Made by a program: the position numbers and the translations under genes
Assembly: GCF_042453785.1 (NCBI RefSeq)
Contig: NC_091677.1
Coordinates: 6,233,501 to 6,297,500, forward strand
Direction: 5' to 3'
Length of the DNA stretch: 64,000 nucleotides
Source of the DNA: Malus domestica
Taxonomy: Eukaryota > Streptophyta > Magnoliopsida > Rosales > Rosaceae
The notes under the pieces: model-generated
What the model was told of the DNA's origin: nothing
What the model saw: only the letters and a program-made list of their open reading frames with translations
Database searches by the model: none
Shown here: positions 47,533 to 58,139 of the stretch, piece by piece
Position numbering within the stretch: position 1 is the stretch's first letter
How the letters are laid out: each line of letters starts with the position of its first letter

Positions 47533-48690
47533 GCCTCCAAGTTTAATTGCTTAATTTGGGCGTGAATCTGTTATTCTGTGCAGTGGAAAAAATCAAATTT
47601 GAATCGAGTTTCGCCACAGTGAAATCGAGCTTCAAAAACTATTGGGTGCTCCAGATACGAGTCTAATATGGCTAGATCGACTGGTTTTTAATTTTCCATT
47701 TAAATTTTCCTACCTAATCATCTATTAAGCCTTGAAAATAGAAATTTGAGTTCTACAAATCAAATTGAGCAATTTAAATTGGAACATTTTTAAAGAATTA
47801 AATGAGAATTATAGACTATATAAAAATTTGTACATGCAATCACAAAACCAAACAAATAATCTAATATGCGGACACAATTATTTTATTTATTGGGTGTGAT
47901 TATCATCCATCTTCGAATTCATACAAACCCTTGATTCTATGTCACTGGTTAATTAAACAAATTCTAATGAATGGTTAGGCAAAGAAACAACCGTCAGTAC
48001 TGCTACGCAGCGCTTGTTCAGTATTCAAGAAGCACTAAGAGTATATATGCAAAAATGTTCTTGCTGGAGAATTAAGTTTCATATCAGAAATATAATAAAA
48101 TAATACACAATTTATATTTGGAAGATTTCATTTCTAATATTACCGAACCTTTTGATAAACATAATAATATGTGGGTAAGTAAAGACAATTTCAGTAACGT
48201 TGGTGGTAACTCACTCTAAGCCAAAAAGTTTATTATAGCCTTAGGGCATGTTATTCTTCCAATGTGTTTTAGGCCCAATTTCTTAGAGGCTTTCAAAAAA
48301 TTACGCTAGCTGTAACTTAAAGGTATTGGTTTAATGACCAATCCTTCGAAAAGATGTGCGTTGACTCTAGTACTTTGGGCTCTCGATAAGACTGTTGTTA
48401 GATTCAATATAATTAGTAGACTAGTTTTTTTTTTTTTTAAAGAAAAAAAAGAAAGAAAGAAAAAATAATATATCAGTTTTTTATGGGAAAGTCACAAGTG
48501 AAGAGGTGTGTTGGAGAATAGACCAAGGCATTTCATAATAAAATCTCATACCAAATAATAAGTGATTGACTAAATTAGAAACAATATGAATGATATTGGT
48601 GGTCATACTAAACCTTTAGGTTATAGCATTGTTTATTGATGCATCGTTGGTACTCTTATATTTTTGCATATTTTCTTACATGCCACCAAT
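47533..48690. other. Intergenic, no gene recognised
   Basis: AT-rich; an A/T-rich low-complexity patch at 48425-48470. No coding features. Confidence 0.35.
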
Positions 48691-48699
48691 TCATTACAA

Positions 48700-48998
48700 T
48701 ATATTTAGGTACGAACATTTTTGTATACTAGGTTAGTATAATATCTTTAGGTACGGACACTTTGGTACACTAGTTTAGTATAATAGATTTAGGTACCAAC
48801 ATTTCAGTACCTTGGTTTAGTATTATATATTTAGGTACGGAATTTTCGATAGACTTATGTTTTTGCATATTTTTTTATGTGCCACTAATTAACTACAATA
48901 CATTTAGGTAGTACAATATATTTACGTATAGACATTTCGGTACACTAATTTAGTAAAAATATATTAAGATACGGACGGTTAGGTACACTACTTAGAGG
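48700..48998. repeat. Diverged tandem array, TTTAGGTACGGAC-type units
   Basis: Seven or so units of about 45 bp with core TATATTTAGGTACGGACATT and GGTACACTAGTTTAGTATAA. The same TAGGTAC theme appears at 28681-28850 and 55421-55600. A tandem satellite-like block; not coding. Confidence 0.7.
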
Positions 48999-48999
48999 A

Positions 49000-49319
49000 A
49001 GTTAAATAAAATTAATGAATTCAAATGTGTATAATAATAAATTTAAAATTTAATGTAATGACATTAAATAAGATATATCTATTAAATATTAAAACAAAAA
49101 TATAATATGAATTTGAATTAAGTACACATTAAAGGACTAAAACCAATATCCAATTTAATACCGGGTTTTTATTAAATTTTAATCTTCTTTAAGGAAAGTT
49201 TAAGACCCCTTTTATTTTTTCAAACAAAGTAGAGCTAAAGGACTTTTATTGTGGAGGGTAATAGGTAATTTTAAAAACGGAAAATATGAGGAAAAAAACA
49301 ACAGTGTTGAACTAACTGT
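49000..49319. other. AT-rich spacer
   Basis: No features recognised. Confidence 0.3.
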
Positions 49320-50325
49320 AATAAATCAACATTTTCCAGAAATTGGGTCGGCTTCCACTTTTGAATGCAAAACGGTCACTTGCCAATGTTACTAATGGGA
49401 ATTCTCTGTCATGATCCTTTGCCATGGCTAGTTGTGGGTAACGCTGAATCAAATCTCACGCAATATCTATATATAATAGCAGTGTGAAAAACAACAGTGT
49501 AAGTATGCAGATAAAATATGTAACCAAAAAGATCACACACGGGCAAAGGAAGATATAGCTAGGGCGTGGACATTAATAATTGGTCATGTTTGAAAGTCAG
49601 TCGATCGATTCCCTCTCTTACCAAATCGTTTGTAACGAAAGCCGAGAGAAATCAGTTGAGAGGCATCGGTAACGTGCAGTGTTTGGCGTGGAGTGACAGA
49701 ATAGAGATAACGAGCCATTCTTTCCCCATTTGACAAACTCCGAGCGAAGACAACTAGAGGCGTCAGTGCCGGAAGTTAAAATACTAAGTAATTTGTCATT
49801 CTTTTCAACCATGCGTTTGGCTACTTCAACCCTGTTTTGACGAAATGTTATTAAAAGATACAGAGCTGTGGAACCGAATGTGTCTTGAATTTCCAAGTCT
49901 TCCTATGCCATTAACTCCACCAACTGTTCTATATTGCGCACGCTGCAGTTGTTAAGCGGCCGGACTGCGTAGTGAAGAGCTGTACCGCCACTTGAAATTC
50001 TTTCACTTCCTACCTGGGGATGGTCGCGAAGAAACTGGATCGCTTTATCCCAGTCATTAGACTTCACATATTTGACGAAAGTTGCATGGATATCGTTTGC
50101 ATTGCTCTCATGTCCTGCATGCCATATTTTATTTTAACTTTGTTAACTGCTAACTTTCCCCCGCAATATCTTAATTTGTGAGGGATCAAGGTATATATAT
50201 ATACTACCCGCATTGAGCCCTTGTTCCATTGCGAGCTCTGGCCTAGCTTCACGATCAGTTGGGGTTGGCCCATCATCATGATCAATCGGGGCTGCATACG
50301 CTTGAAGAAGTGACCTCTCATCTGA
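49320..50325 (-). pseudogene. Broken ankyrin repeat gene (paralogue of copies A and B)
   Basis: Three exon-like blocks on the minus strand. 50212-50325 resembles exon 2 (DERSLLQAYAAPIDHDDG). About 49610-50113 corresponds to exon 3 of copy A with ankyrin motifs (GGTALHYAVRPLN, FGSTALYLLITF) and MARYLYSVTP near its end; it has a TAG in ELMA*EDLEI and a frameshift after LSILTSG. About 49330-49468 corresponds to exon 4 (DLIQRYPQLAMAK, SGSRPNFWKM) with a TGA replacing the residue before DLIQ. The gag-like first exon and the PGG exons are missing. It directly adjoins the KH pseudogene of copy B. Confidence 0.8.
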
Positions 50326-50329
50326 AAAT

Positions 50330-50413
50330 GGAAATCTTGATGTTTAGATATTACCATCAAATCTTGATGTTCAGATATTACCATCAAATCTTGATGTTCA
50401 GATATTACCATCA
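50330..50413. repeat. Three-copy tandem repeat, 27 bp
   Basis: ATCTTGATGTT(T/C)AGATATTACCA repeated three times beside exon 2 of the ankyrin pseudogene; the reading frame repeating VISEHQDLM comes from it. Confidence 0.85.
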
Positions 50414-50689
50414 ATGCCTATGTGTGTGAGAAGTTCAGCTACTAATCAGAAAGCTTTATTAATCCACAATAAATACAAAATATTCCTCATCAAACCAGAA
50501 CAGTACAATAAACTCTACATAAAAAATATAAGTACAAAAGATTATTATTTAAACTCTTTAAGACATAATTAACAATTTCAAGGCAGTTTATTATTTATAC
50601 TCTTGAGTAATTTGTGACCTTTCAGTTAACAATAAACTCTACATAAAAAATATAAGTACAAAAGAAAAAAAGTTGTCAATCTCATGAAA

Positions 50690-52618
50690 AAAAATCAACT
50701 AAAAACTAACCGCAAAAGGTAGGCAATCAAATCAATACTCCTCCAAACCAAGATAAACCAAAATGTTGGCCTATCATCCTTCGAGTAAACACAAATATCA
50801 GCCTGAGTTCTCCTTCTCATCTGATTTATAACTTACCTCCTTGTCCAAGGACGCATCCAAGTACAAGAAGCCTAGTAGTGATTATGCCTTTATCGGAGAA
50901 TTCACTTGTTCTGTTCTGAAGCTCAACAATTGTCTCAATGGTTTGTGATCTGGGATTCCACAACAGCTAGCACATTCTTGATCCACAGGCACCAGCAAAC
51001 AGTTGGTGCATGGTACGTTGTCCATGCAAATAACACTTCTAAGCCAATATGAAAAGAAGTTAAAGACAGGAAATGGCTGTGTATGGCATAACTCAAAAGC
51101 AGAGACGTGAATGACACTTTCTTCTGAATCCTTTGAGGCATCCTGAGCATGAATACTGGCTCTTGTTTCCAGTTGGAATTGTTTTACATTAAAACCGCCC
51201 TTGCCAATAACCCACCAAATTTCCCAGCTCAACACATAATTTTCATGAAAACTCAGCTAGAGCTAGAGCTTCACCCCCATGTCCAGGAGGAAAACCATTA
51301 AAACCACCCTGGACAAATCCAGAACGGTTTTCATATCCTCCTGTCCATGACATTGGCAACATAGTGTGGGAAGGAGCCCGATTAGACAACATCGGATTTC
51401 TAGGTGAAAGGAAAGGCATAGGAAAGCCTGAAGGAGGCTTGTCCTTCCTAGGATTCTGATGCAGTAGATTAGACACTTCATAAAGTGCCCTCTTTGTCAC
51501 ATTTGGTTATGCAGATATCTCTCACTTTTGTTGAAAGTTAATATAGGAACCAAAAAACAAAAAACAAAGAACTTTTCATGTGAGTTTCATATAAGCATGT
51601 TTGGAGATTGAAAGTGACCAAGCTACAAAATCATATGCTTTTACAAATGTAAAAAGAAGACAAGAAAACTCTCGATACACCCACAAGTTTCCAGCGGCAG
51701 ACTTCACTGACACACAGTGACTGCATACGTGAACCACCGGACCTTCATTTGTATACATAGACATATTTAGGGTATATATTTTGAGCACCAATAAATTTCC
51801 CAATAATAACATACACAGCTGGGAACACATATGAAATTAAAAACAACAAAATTCATTTCTAACACAAAAATAAGTTTGAAAAAAATTAACTTTTAATCAA
51901 CAGATGAGCTCATACGACGTCATAAGATTTGCTCTATTAGCTCAATCAAAAGTCTAATGACATCTACATCATATAAAATCTTCTTTTGGAACATTTTTTC
52001 CTATGTTAGAGAACATGGAAGGAGCACAAAAATCGAAAGAGTACCAGCACCAATTCATCAGTTTCCATAGCACAAGTTGGAAGCTGATCTGGAGGAAGGA
52101 CAACCCACCATATTGTTTGGAACTAGAAGTCTTGTGGTGACAACACTGTTCTCGTTGTCATCATCAAATGTAACTCCACCAAAACGATCTTCCTCTACAA
52201 TCCTGTCATGAACTTTCAACAGAGCATCCGGGGCAGCACAATGCGGCTCCATTTCATTTCCCTCACCTAAATTTTCATGTTTATTTTGTTTGCTTGAATT
52301 TTTTGTTGGAGAGCTAAAGATAAGAATTACTCCCTCATCTGAGCCAAGAACAGAATCAGAAACCTAAATGTTTGCTGGGGTCTCCTCTAAGGGCTTTGAC
52401 TATGTTGCAAACCTTCCCAATAACACCACTGAGCTTTTAGAAGGGCAGAGAATACGATACACAGTGTTGAGCAATTGATAATCCTCTGAAGGTTGCTTAC
52501 TGCTTGAATCATTCCACTTTCCTTTCTTATAGTTGTTGTTACCCCCTCTTCTTTTAAACTGGATAATACGGCGTTTCTCGAAAAAGTTTCGATTGTTCCC
52601 ATTCATCATACCCCTCAA
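50690..52618 (-). pseudogene. KH-domain RNA-binding protein pseudogene, copy B
   Basis: Same gene as 19285-22496. KH1 begins in 52400-52618 (MRGMMNGNN, VYRILCPSK), followed by a one-base loss that shifts the frame before the GxxG loop; B keeps about 100 bp of KH1 (to 52325) that A has lost. 52058-52252 holds the KH1-KH2 linker and the same truncation after MVGC as copy A. KH3 is at about 51070-51250 (VIGKGGFNVKQFQLETRA, open here but stopped in A), with the exon RALYEVSNLLHQNPRKDK upstream (51243-51500). KH4 is at about 50700-50935. KH5 and the 9-residue-repeat tail are absent because homology with A stops near 50.6 kb. Confidence 0.85.
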
Positions 52619-53218
52619 TACTAAAATCTAATAACTGAAGCGGACTAAATTTTAAGCAAACCTTAATACCTGGATTAAGCAAAAGAATAAAAAAAGTCGC
52701 CATTACTGCGAAAGAGCCGAATGCCACAGTAATTTTCTCAAGCAATGAAACTGGGCTCATCATTCCCAATTTCGAACGGAACACTAAATTAAGCAAAAGC
52801 TATTGAATTCAGGGATTGCCAATACAAAAGTTAAGGTACCTTGATCTGGTAAAGTATTTCCAACGAGCTAGCAGCCGTAATTCGGGAGCGTTAGGCTTCG
52901 AGCCATCGCCCTAGGGTTCCAAAAACCAAACATAATCAGCTCAAGTACAAAACTGGAAGCAAAAAGGACACACCTTATGGGATAACCAAGCTTATACAAC
53001 ATCAAATTCAAGCGCTGCATTTTCTTTTCTGGGAACTAACCAAAACAAATCATGCAAGACAAAAGTTGGAATCTTTAGTTTCTTAACGACAGGAAACAAT
53101 GAATTAGATGGAGGGTGATCGGAGAAATGAGAAGAACATAGCACAGGTCAGTCAGTAAAACTGTAAGATTATGGTTTGTGGGGAAGTTAATGAAATGTTT
53201 TTACCTTTTTACGTACTT

Positions 53219-53231
53219 GAGCGCTCGCGCG

Positions 53232-53273
<42 letters not shown>
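53219..53273. repeat. (GA)n microsatellite in the KH leader, copy B
   Basis: About 20 GA units after a GCGCTCGCGCGC stretch; longer than in copy A, an ordinary slippage difference. Confidence 0.9.
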
Positions 53274-53277
<4 letters not shown>

Positions 53278-54774
53278 AGAGGTAAAGGGAGTGTGGCTAC
53301 CGCTTGCCGGGGCGACTGGCGGTCCCCATCTTCGCAGAGGAGAGAGATGAATCGAGGTAATGGAGCATGCAGTCTTGGACTTGCAGAGTTTTGCCTGTAT
53401 TTTTTTAGGTGGAAGAGGAGGTGGGCTTCGACCCATTTCGAATTCGTTGGAAGGGCCTAACTTAACCTCGACGCATTTCAAATTCGACATGTCACAAGAA
53501 GTCCTGTGCATGTCCAATTTGATAAAATTCCCGAAATATTCAAAGATTCTTCTTGGGTTTAGATTTTGTGGTATACACAGAACATAAATCGGTGTCGTAA
53601 TATAAGGGGAGAGATACGAAAAATGTATATTTATCCAGTATCCCTTATATTATGATATATAATGTACTGACTTGTGTTTTGAGTACATAAATTTTTTTCT
53701 CCCTTTACAGATGTTAATTCCAAATTCTAATGGGATCCTCGTGGAATAACTAAATATTTCAATGTTAAAACTTTAAAATAAAGGATAAAATTCAGTGACA
53801 TATCCATTCAAATAAGAGGAAATTGAGGTGTATTCCGTCAATTATTTCTTCATCGGCTTCTACAAGTTAGGTTATTATTCTTACAAAGACAACACCAAAA
53901 CTAGATTTCTTCTCGCTCAAGAAACCCCCAAGAGCATTTAGCTCTGAACTAGTTTGGTATTTTTCATCGTTCCTACATGAAACAATGCAACGTCTGACTG
54001 TTTTTCAATCACGACCTTTGCAAACAGATGCTTTGATGGAAACAGTTTATGAATAGGGATGCCCGTTGTACCATTCAATCATCCAATTCATCCCTAAAAT
54101 TCTGCAAAAGATTTTGTCAACAATGTTCTTATCGTTTTTTTCTTTTCTTAAAACAAGATCTGATCGGATAAATGGTTCTCATGATGATAGAGTATTCAGA
54201 AGATAGCCCATCTAGTGAAGAAAAAAAAAATTAGAAATTGAACCATCGTGATGGAGACTGTTAGGAATCGAGCCCCAGATTAAAAACTCCGTCAAGTTAC
54301 AGTTAATAGATTGCACGTGAGCTCCAAGTGCAAGGTTAAATTCATCATTTCAGCTCTATTAACCCGGTAAGCGTTCAAATCAGCCTATAAAGCGTCCCTC
54401 CCCTAGTCTGAAAGACTAAAACCATGAAATCGCTATCTACGTGTGGGTGCTGGAGTTTTTGCTGAAAAATGGGGTTGGAGACTGAGAGGCTCTCGAATTG
54501 AAATCGTCGACTCAAATCTAAAAGCTCTGAAGTTCCAACACCAATTACAGAAAACGATAGGCCTTCCTTCCCATTTTAGCTCACCGATTCCTGCCGAACC
54601 AATTTCATGTAATTTGGCTTTCTTTGTTTTTCTTACAACTTGCATTGTTTGAGTCATTTGATTAATTGGGTTTTATTTTTTCTTTGTTTTGTGTTTCAAT
54701 GAGTTCAGTTGGAAGAATCGCTACCGAATTATGTTTTGGTTTTGAACTCAAACTTCTCTTACCCAAAAATAAGT
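53274..54774. other. Former KH promoter region and spacer, copy B
   Basis: Counterpart of 23100-24606; no intact gene. See the rejected frame at 54443-54652. Confidence 0.4.
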
Positions 54775-54895
54775 CAAAGAAGCAAGTGGCCCTCTACCAC
54801 AGTGGTGAAGTGGAATGTTGCTCTTACACTATGACGTGGGTTCGAACTCCGTTGGCTCTCTAATCTAACATTTAAGCTAACAAATGTATCGTTTG
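54775..54895 (+). mobile_element. tRNA-derived SINE, copy B
   Basis: Counterpart of 24615-24749: A-box region CACAGTGGTGAAGTGG, B-box GGGTTCGAACTCC, and end GTTTGACC followed by an A-rich tail interrupted by T. The tail is more degraded than in copy A. Confidence 0.65.
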
Positions 54896-55345
54896 ACCAA
54901 AAATAAATAAATCAATCAAAGAAATATAAATGGAAGAAACCAGGAGAGAGACAAAATTTGCAGTCAAAATCGTTTTACACCCCTGCAAATCTGTGAGAGT
55001 TGAGATGTGGGTTATTAGGGGAGGCTAAATGAGATTTTTCTGTTTTGTTAGTGTGAAACAGAAAGAGGCGTAATGCGTTAATAGATGTAAAGTGACTAAT
55101 TTAACCTTGTATGTGAGACTCATAGCAACATACTGACGAGACTTAACATAAATTTTAATTTGGGGCTCAATTCCTAACAATCCTCACTACAAGAGTTTAT
55201 TTCCTAATTTGTTGTTTACTACATAAACTATTTTCCGAATACTATATCACTACGAAAACCATTTATCCGATGAAGGCTTCCAAACAAAGAAAAACCAATT
55301 AACGTCATAAATATGTCAAACATCAATTTGGCTTACAAGTGTCAT

Positions 55346-55349
<4 letters not shown>

Positions 55350-55379
<30 letters not shown>
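55350..55379. repeat. Poly(T) tract
   Basis: About 29 consecutive T; the copy A equivalent (25178-25186) has only nine. Confidence 0.9.
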
Positions 55380-56270
55380 TTTCATTCGTATGGCAAAGTC
55401 TTGCATTGTACATTAGTCTAGGTACCATAGTGTAGGTACATTAATTAGTCTCGGTGCCATAGTGGAGGTGCAATGGTGTAGGTATAATATTTTCTTCTTA
55501 AGTGCATTAGTTTAGTTATATTACATGTTTAGAGGCAATGAATTAGTCTAGGTATAAAAGTGTCGGTACAATCATACTTATGTAGAAATTTCCCAATGAT
55601 TGAAATATAATATATTTTTAAATGGATCGGCATAGTAATATGAATATAAGAGCAATTCCACCGGAGTGGATTTTGCCCAGGACCCAGGAGAAAAACAGGG
55701 CCAGCACCCTGTCAATCAACTCCATCCCTTCATGTTGACTGGTACCCAGCCCGAGCTGGGCAAGAGCCCAGCGCAAAAGAGACTGAGACAGAAGCCGGGG
55801 AGTTGGCCTGGCGCGTGCGCTTCACGCAGGCGTGGCGCGAGTGCCCGACAAGGTTTCAGAGCACGGGCCCGCGTGCAGGCGCACTCAGTCCCCCCCCCCC
55901 CCGAGTTGGCGACGTGGCTTCCCTTATGCCGTTGGATTTCCAACGGCTAGTTTTCTAGACCGTTGGATTTCCAACGGTAAAAAAAAATTTAAATTTTACT
56001 TTTAAAATAGACCGTTGGATCAAAGATCAATGGTCCAAGTTTTTTTCACAAAAAGTAAATAAAAAAAAAGCCCAACGGTCATAAAAATGACCGTTGGCCA
56101 CGTGGCAACTCCCTAGCTCTTGGATTTGAATATTTTTCAAATCCAACGGTTCAGATTAATTAAATATATTAAAATTCATTAAAAATTATTAAAAAATACA
56201 GAAAAATTATTAAAAAATACAGAAAATTTTAAAAAAATTACAGAAAATTTTGAAAAATGTTAATTTTTTC

Positions 56271-56280
56271 CTATAAATAC
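56271..56280 (+). promoter_or_regulatory. Candidate TATA box for transposon ORF1
   Basis: CTATAAATAC about 100 bp before the ORF1 start codon at 56378, followed by a CT-rich leader. Confidence 0.55.
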
Positions 56281-56377
56281 CTAACCCTCATCTTCTACCT
56301 TTACACCACATTTCAATATTTTCTACACTTTCTATACTATCTACATTTCAATATTTTCTACATTTCAAGAGAAAAAA

Positions 56378-57633
56378 ATGTCTTCGTGGAAGCTCATTGA
56401 AGATGTTACGTTGTGTGAATGTTGGGTTCACACTACTCATGATCCGATTACGGGTAATGAGATGGATAAGCGAGAAATGTGGAGTAAAATTACGAAAGCG
56501 TTTTGCGATGTACATGGAGAAAACGCCAGAACTAGTCAAGGTCTTCAAGGTCGTTGGAAAAAACTAAACGCATCCTTTACTTGTTGGAAAAACGTCATCT
56601 CTCATGCTTCCGGTAACCTCCGTAGTGGGACAAGTTTAGCGGATCAGGTGACAATATTTTTATTTATTTATATGCATTCCACTCACATTAATATTTTGAT
56701 TTATTTAATTTCATATGTAATTTTTATGTTATTTCTTATGTAATTTTTATGTAATTTTTATTTAATTTCTTATGTCATTTTATTTAATTTCTTATGTCAT
56801 TTTTATGTAATTTATATGCATTCCACCCGTATCAATATTTTGAATTTATTTATTTGTGTTACACCCGCATGTAATTAACACTATATTATCCCACATTTTT
56901 ATAGACACTACAAGCTCAAGCATTCTACAATTCAAAGAACGGGAACAAATCATTCACTAGATGGGAATGTTGGCAAATTGTCAAAGATTGCCCTAAATAC
57001 AAAATTGTGGCAACTAGTCCAGAAGTTGTCATGCACGGTATGGGTCTACATAGTTCTCCAGAACCAGACATGGCCGAACAAGAAGCCGACACATTTCAAG
57101 ACACGGAAGGGATGCCTGAACAAGTGCCCGAGACCTAACCGACTCGTCAGTCCCTCAGGCCCGTAGGTAAAAAGGCGTCAAAGAAAAAAGGTAGTTCTTC
57201 CAAGAATGACTACACTAAATATATGGAGGAACTTGCTCGCCAAGGTGAACTGTACATGGCACGAGAAAAGGTTAGAGATGAGGAAAAAGTTGCTGCTATG
57301 GCAGCAATATTAGCAGCTACTGAGGCCCGTGATGCGGCGACTGAGAGACAAACAGAAATAGTTAATCGAGAGAACGAGCTGGTTAGAGAAGCACTTCATC
57401 GAGAAAATGAATTGCTTCGAGAAGAAAGGATGGCTCAAGCAGATCGTGACACTATGAGCAAGTCTCTAGTAGGACTGTCTCCGAATTCTAAATATTTTTG
57501 GACATCGGAAAAAAGAGATGTCATGCGAAGGAGGCGTGCAAGAGATGCGGAAACAAGTCAAGGGGGTTCTAGCTACTTCTGTGACAACCAAGATCCTAGC
57601 ACCACATATCCTAACTCGAGAGACTTTGTATAA
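56378..57633 (+). pseudogene. PIF/Harbinger ORF1, Myb/SANT-like protein with one nonsense codon
   Basis: Exon 1 56378-56647, intron 56648-56904 (GT...TATAG), exon 2 56905-57633. Exon 1 encodes a trihelix/SANT-like DNA-binding fold (SWKLIEDVTLCECWV, REMWSKITKAF, GRWKKLNASF). Exon 2 begins TLQAQAFYNSKNGNKSFTRW and ends in a charged helical segment (EKVAAMAAILAATEARDAA, NRENELVREALHRENELLRE) like the NAM-associated C-terminal domain seen in plant PIF ORF1. Its role in the family is to bind transposon ends and help nuclear import of the transposase. A TAA at 57136-57138 (PET*PTRQSL) stops the frame after about 167 codons; otherwise it would be about 332 residues. Confidence 0.88.
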
Positions 57634-57639
57634 TTTTTA

Positions 57640-57880
57640 TGTATTTTTTATGTTTTTTCTTTCTTTTTTCTTTTGAACTTTATTTAATTTCTTATGTCAT
57701 TTCTTATGTTTTTTTCTTTTTTTAGGTTTGAACTTTATTTAATTTCTTATGTAATTTTTATGTAATTTCTTATGTAATTTTTATGTTATTTCTTATGTAA
57801 TTTTTAAAACTTTATTTATTTTTATTTAATTTATTATGCAATTTGAATGTAATTCTTTATTTATTTTTAAAACTTTATTT
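57640..57880. repeat. TTAATTTCTTATGTAATTTT repeats inside the transposon
   Basis: Short imperfect direct repeats of TTTCTTATGTAATTTTTATG occur here and in the ORF1 intron (56700-56815). Confidence 0.7.
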
Positions 57881-57904
57881 CTTTTGTACTTTATTTAAAC
57901 ACAT

Positions 57905-58100
57905 GAAATAAGATTACATAAACTCACCAAATAAATTTAAAAACAAAACACACTACATAGAATTACATAAACTCACCAAATAAATAGAATTACATAAACT
58001 CACCAAATAAACTTAAAAACAAAACACACTACATAGAATTACATAAACTCACCAAATAAACTTAAAAACAAAACACACTATATAGAATTACATAAACTTA
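57905..58100. repeat. Tandem repeat between the two transposon genes
   Basis: About four units of AGAATTACATAAACTCACCA then AATAAACTTAAAAACAAAAC, period near 54 bp with one short unit, between the convergent 3' ends; part may be 3' UTR of both transcripts. Confidence 0.75.
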
Positions 58101-58139
58101 AAAAAAAATACAATTTATTCTTCAACCACAAGCCTCATT

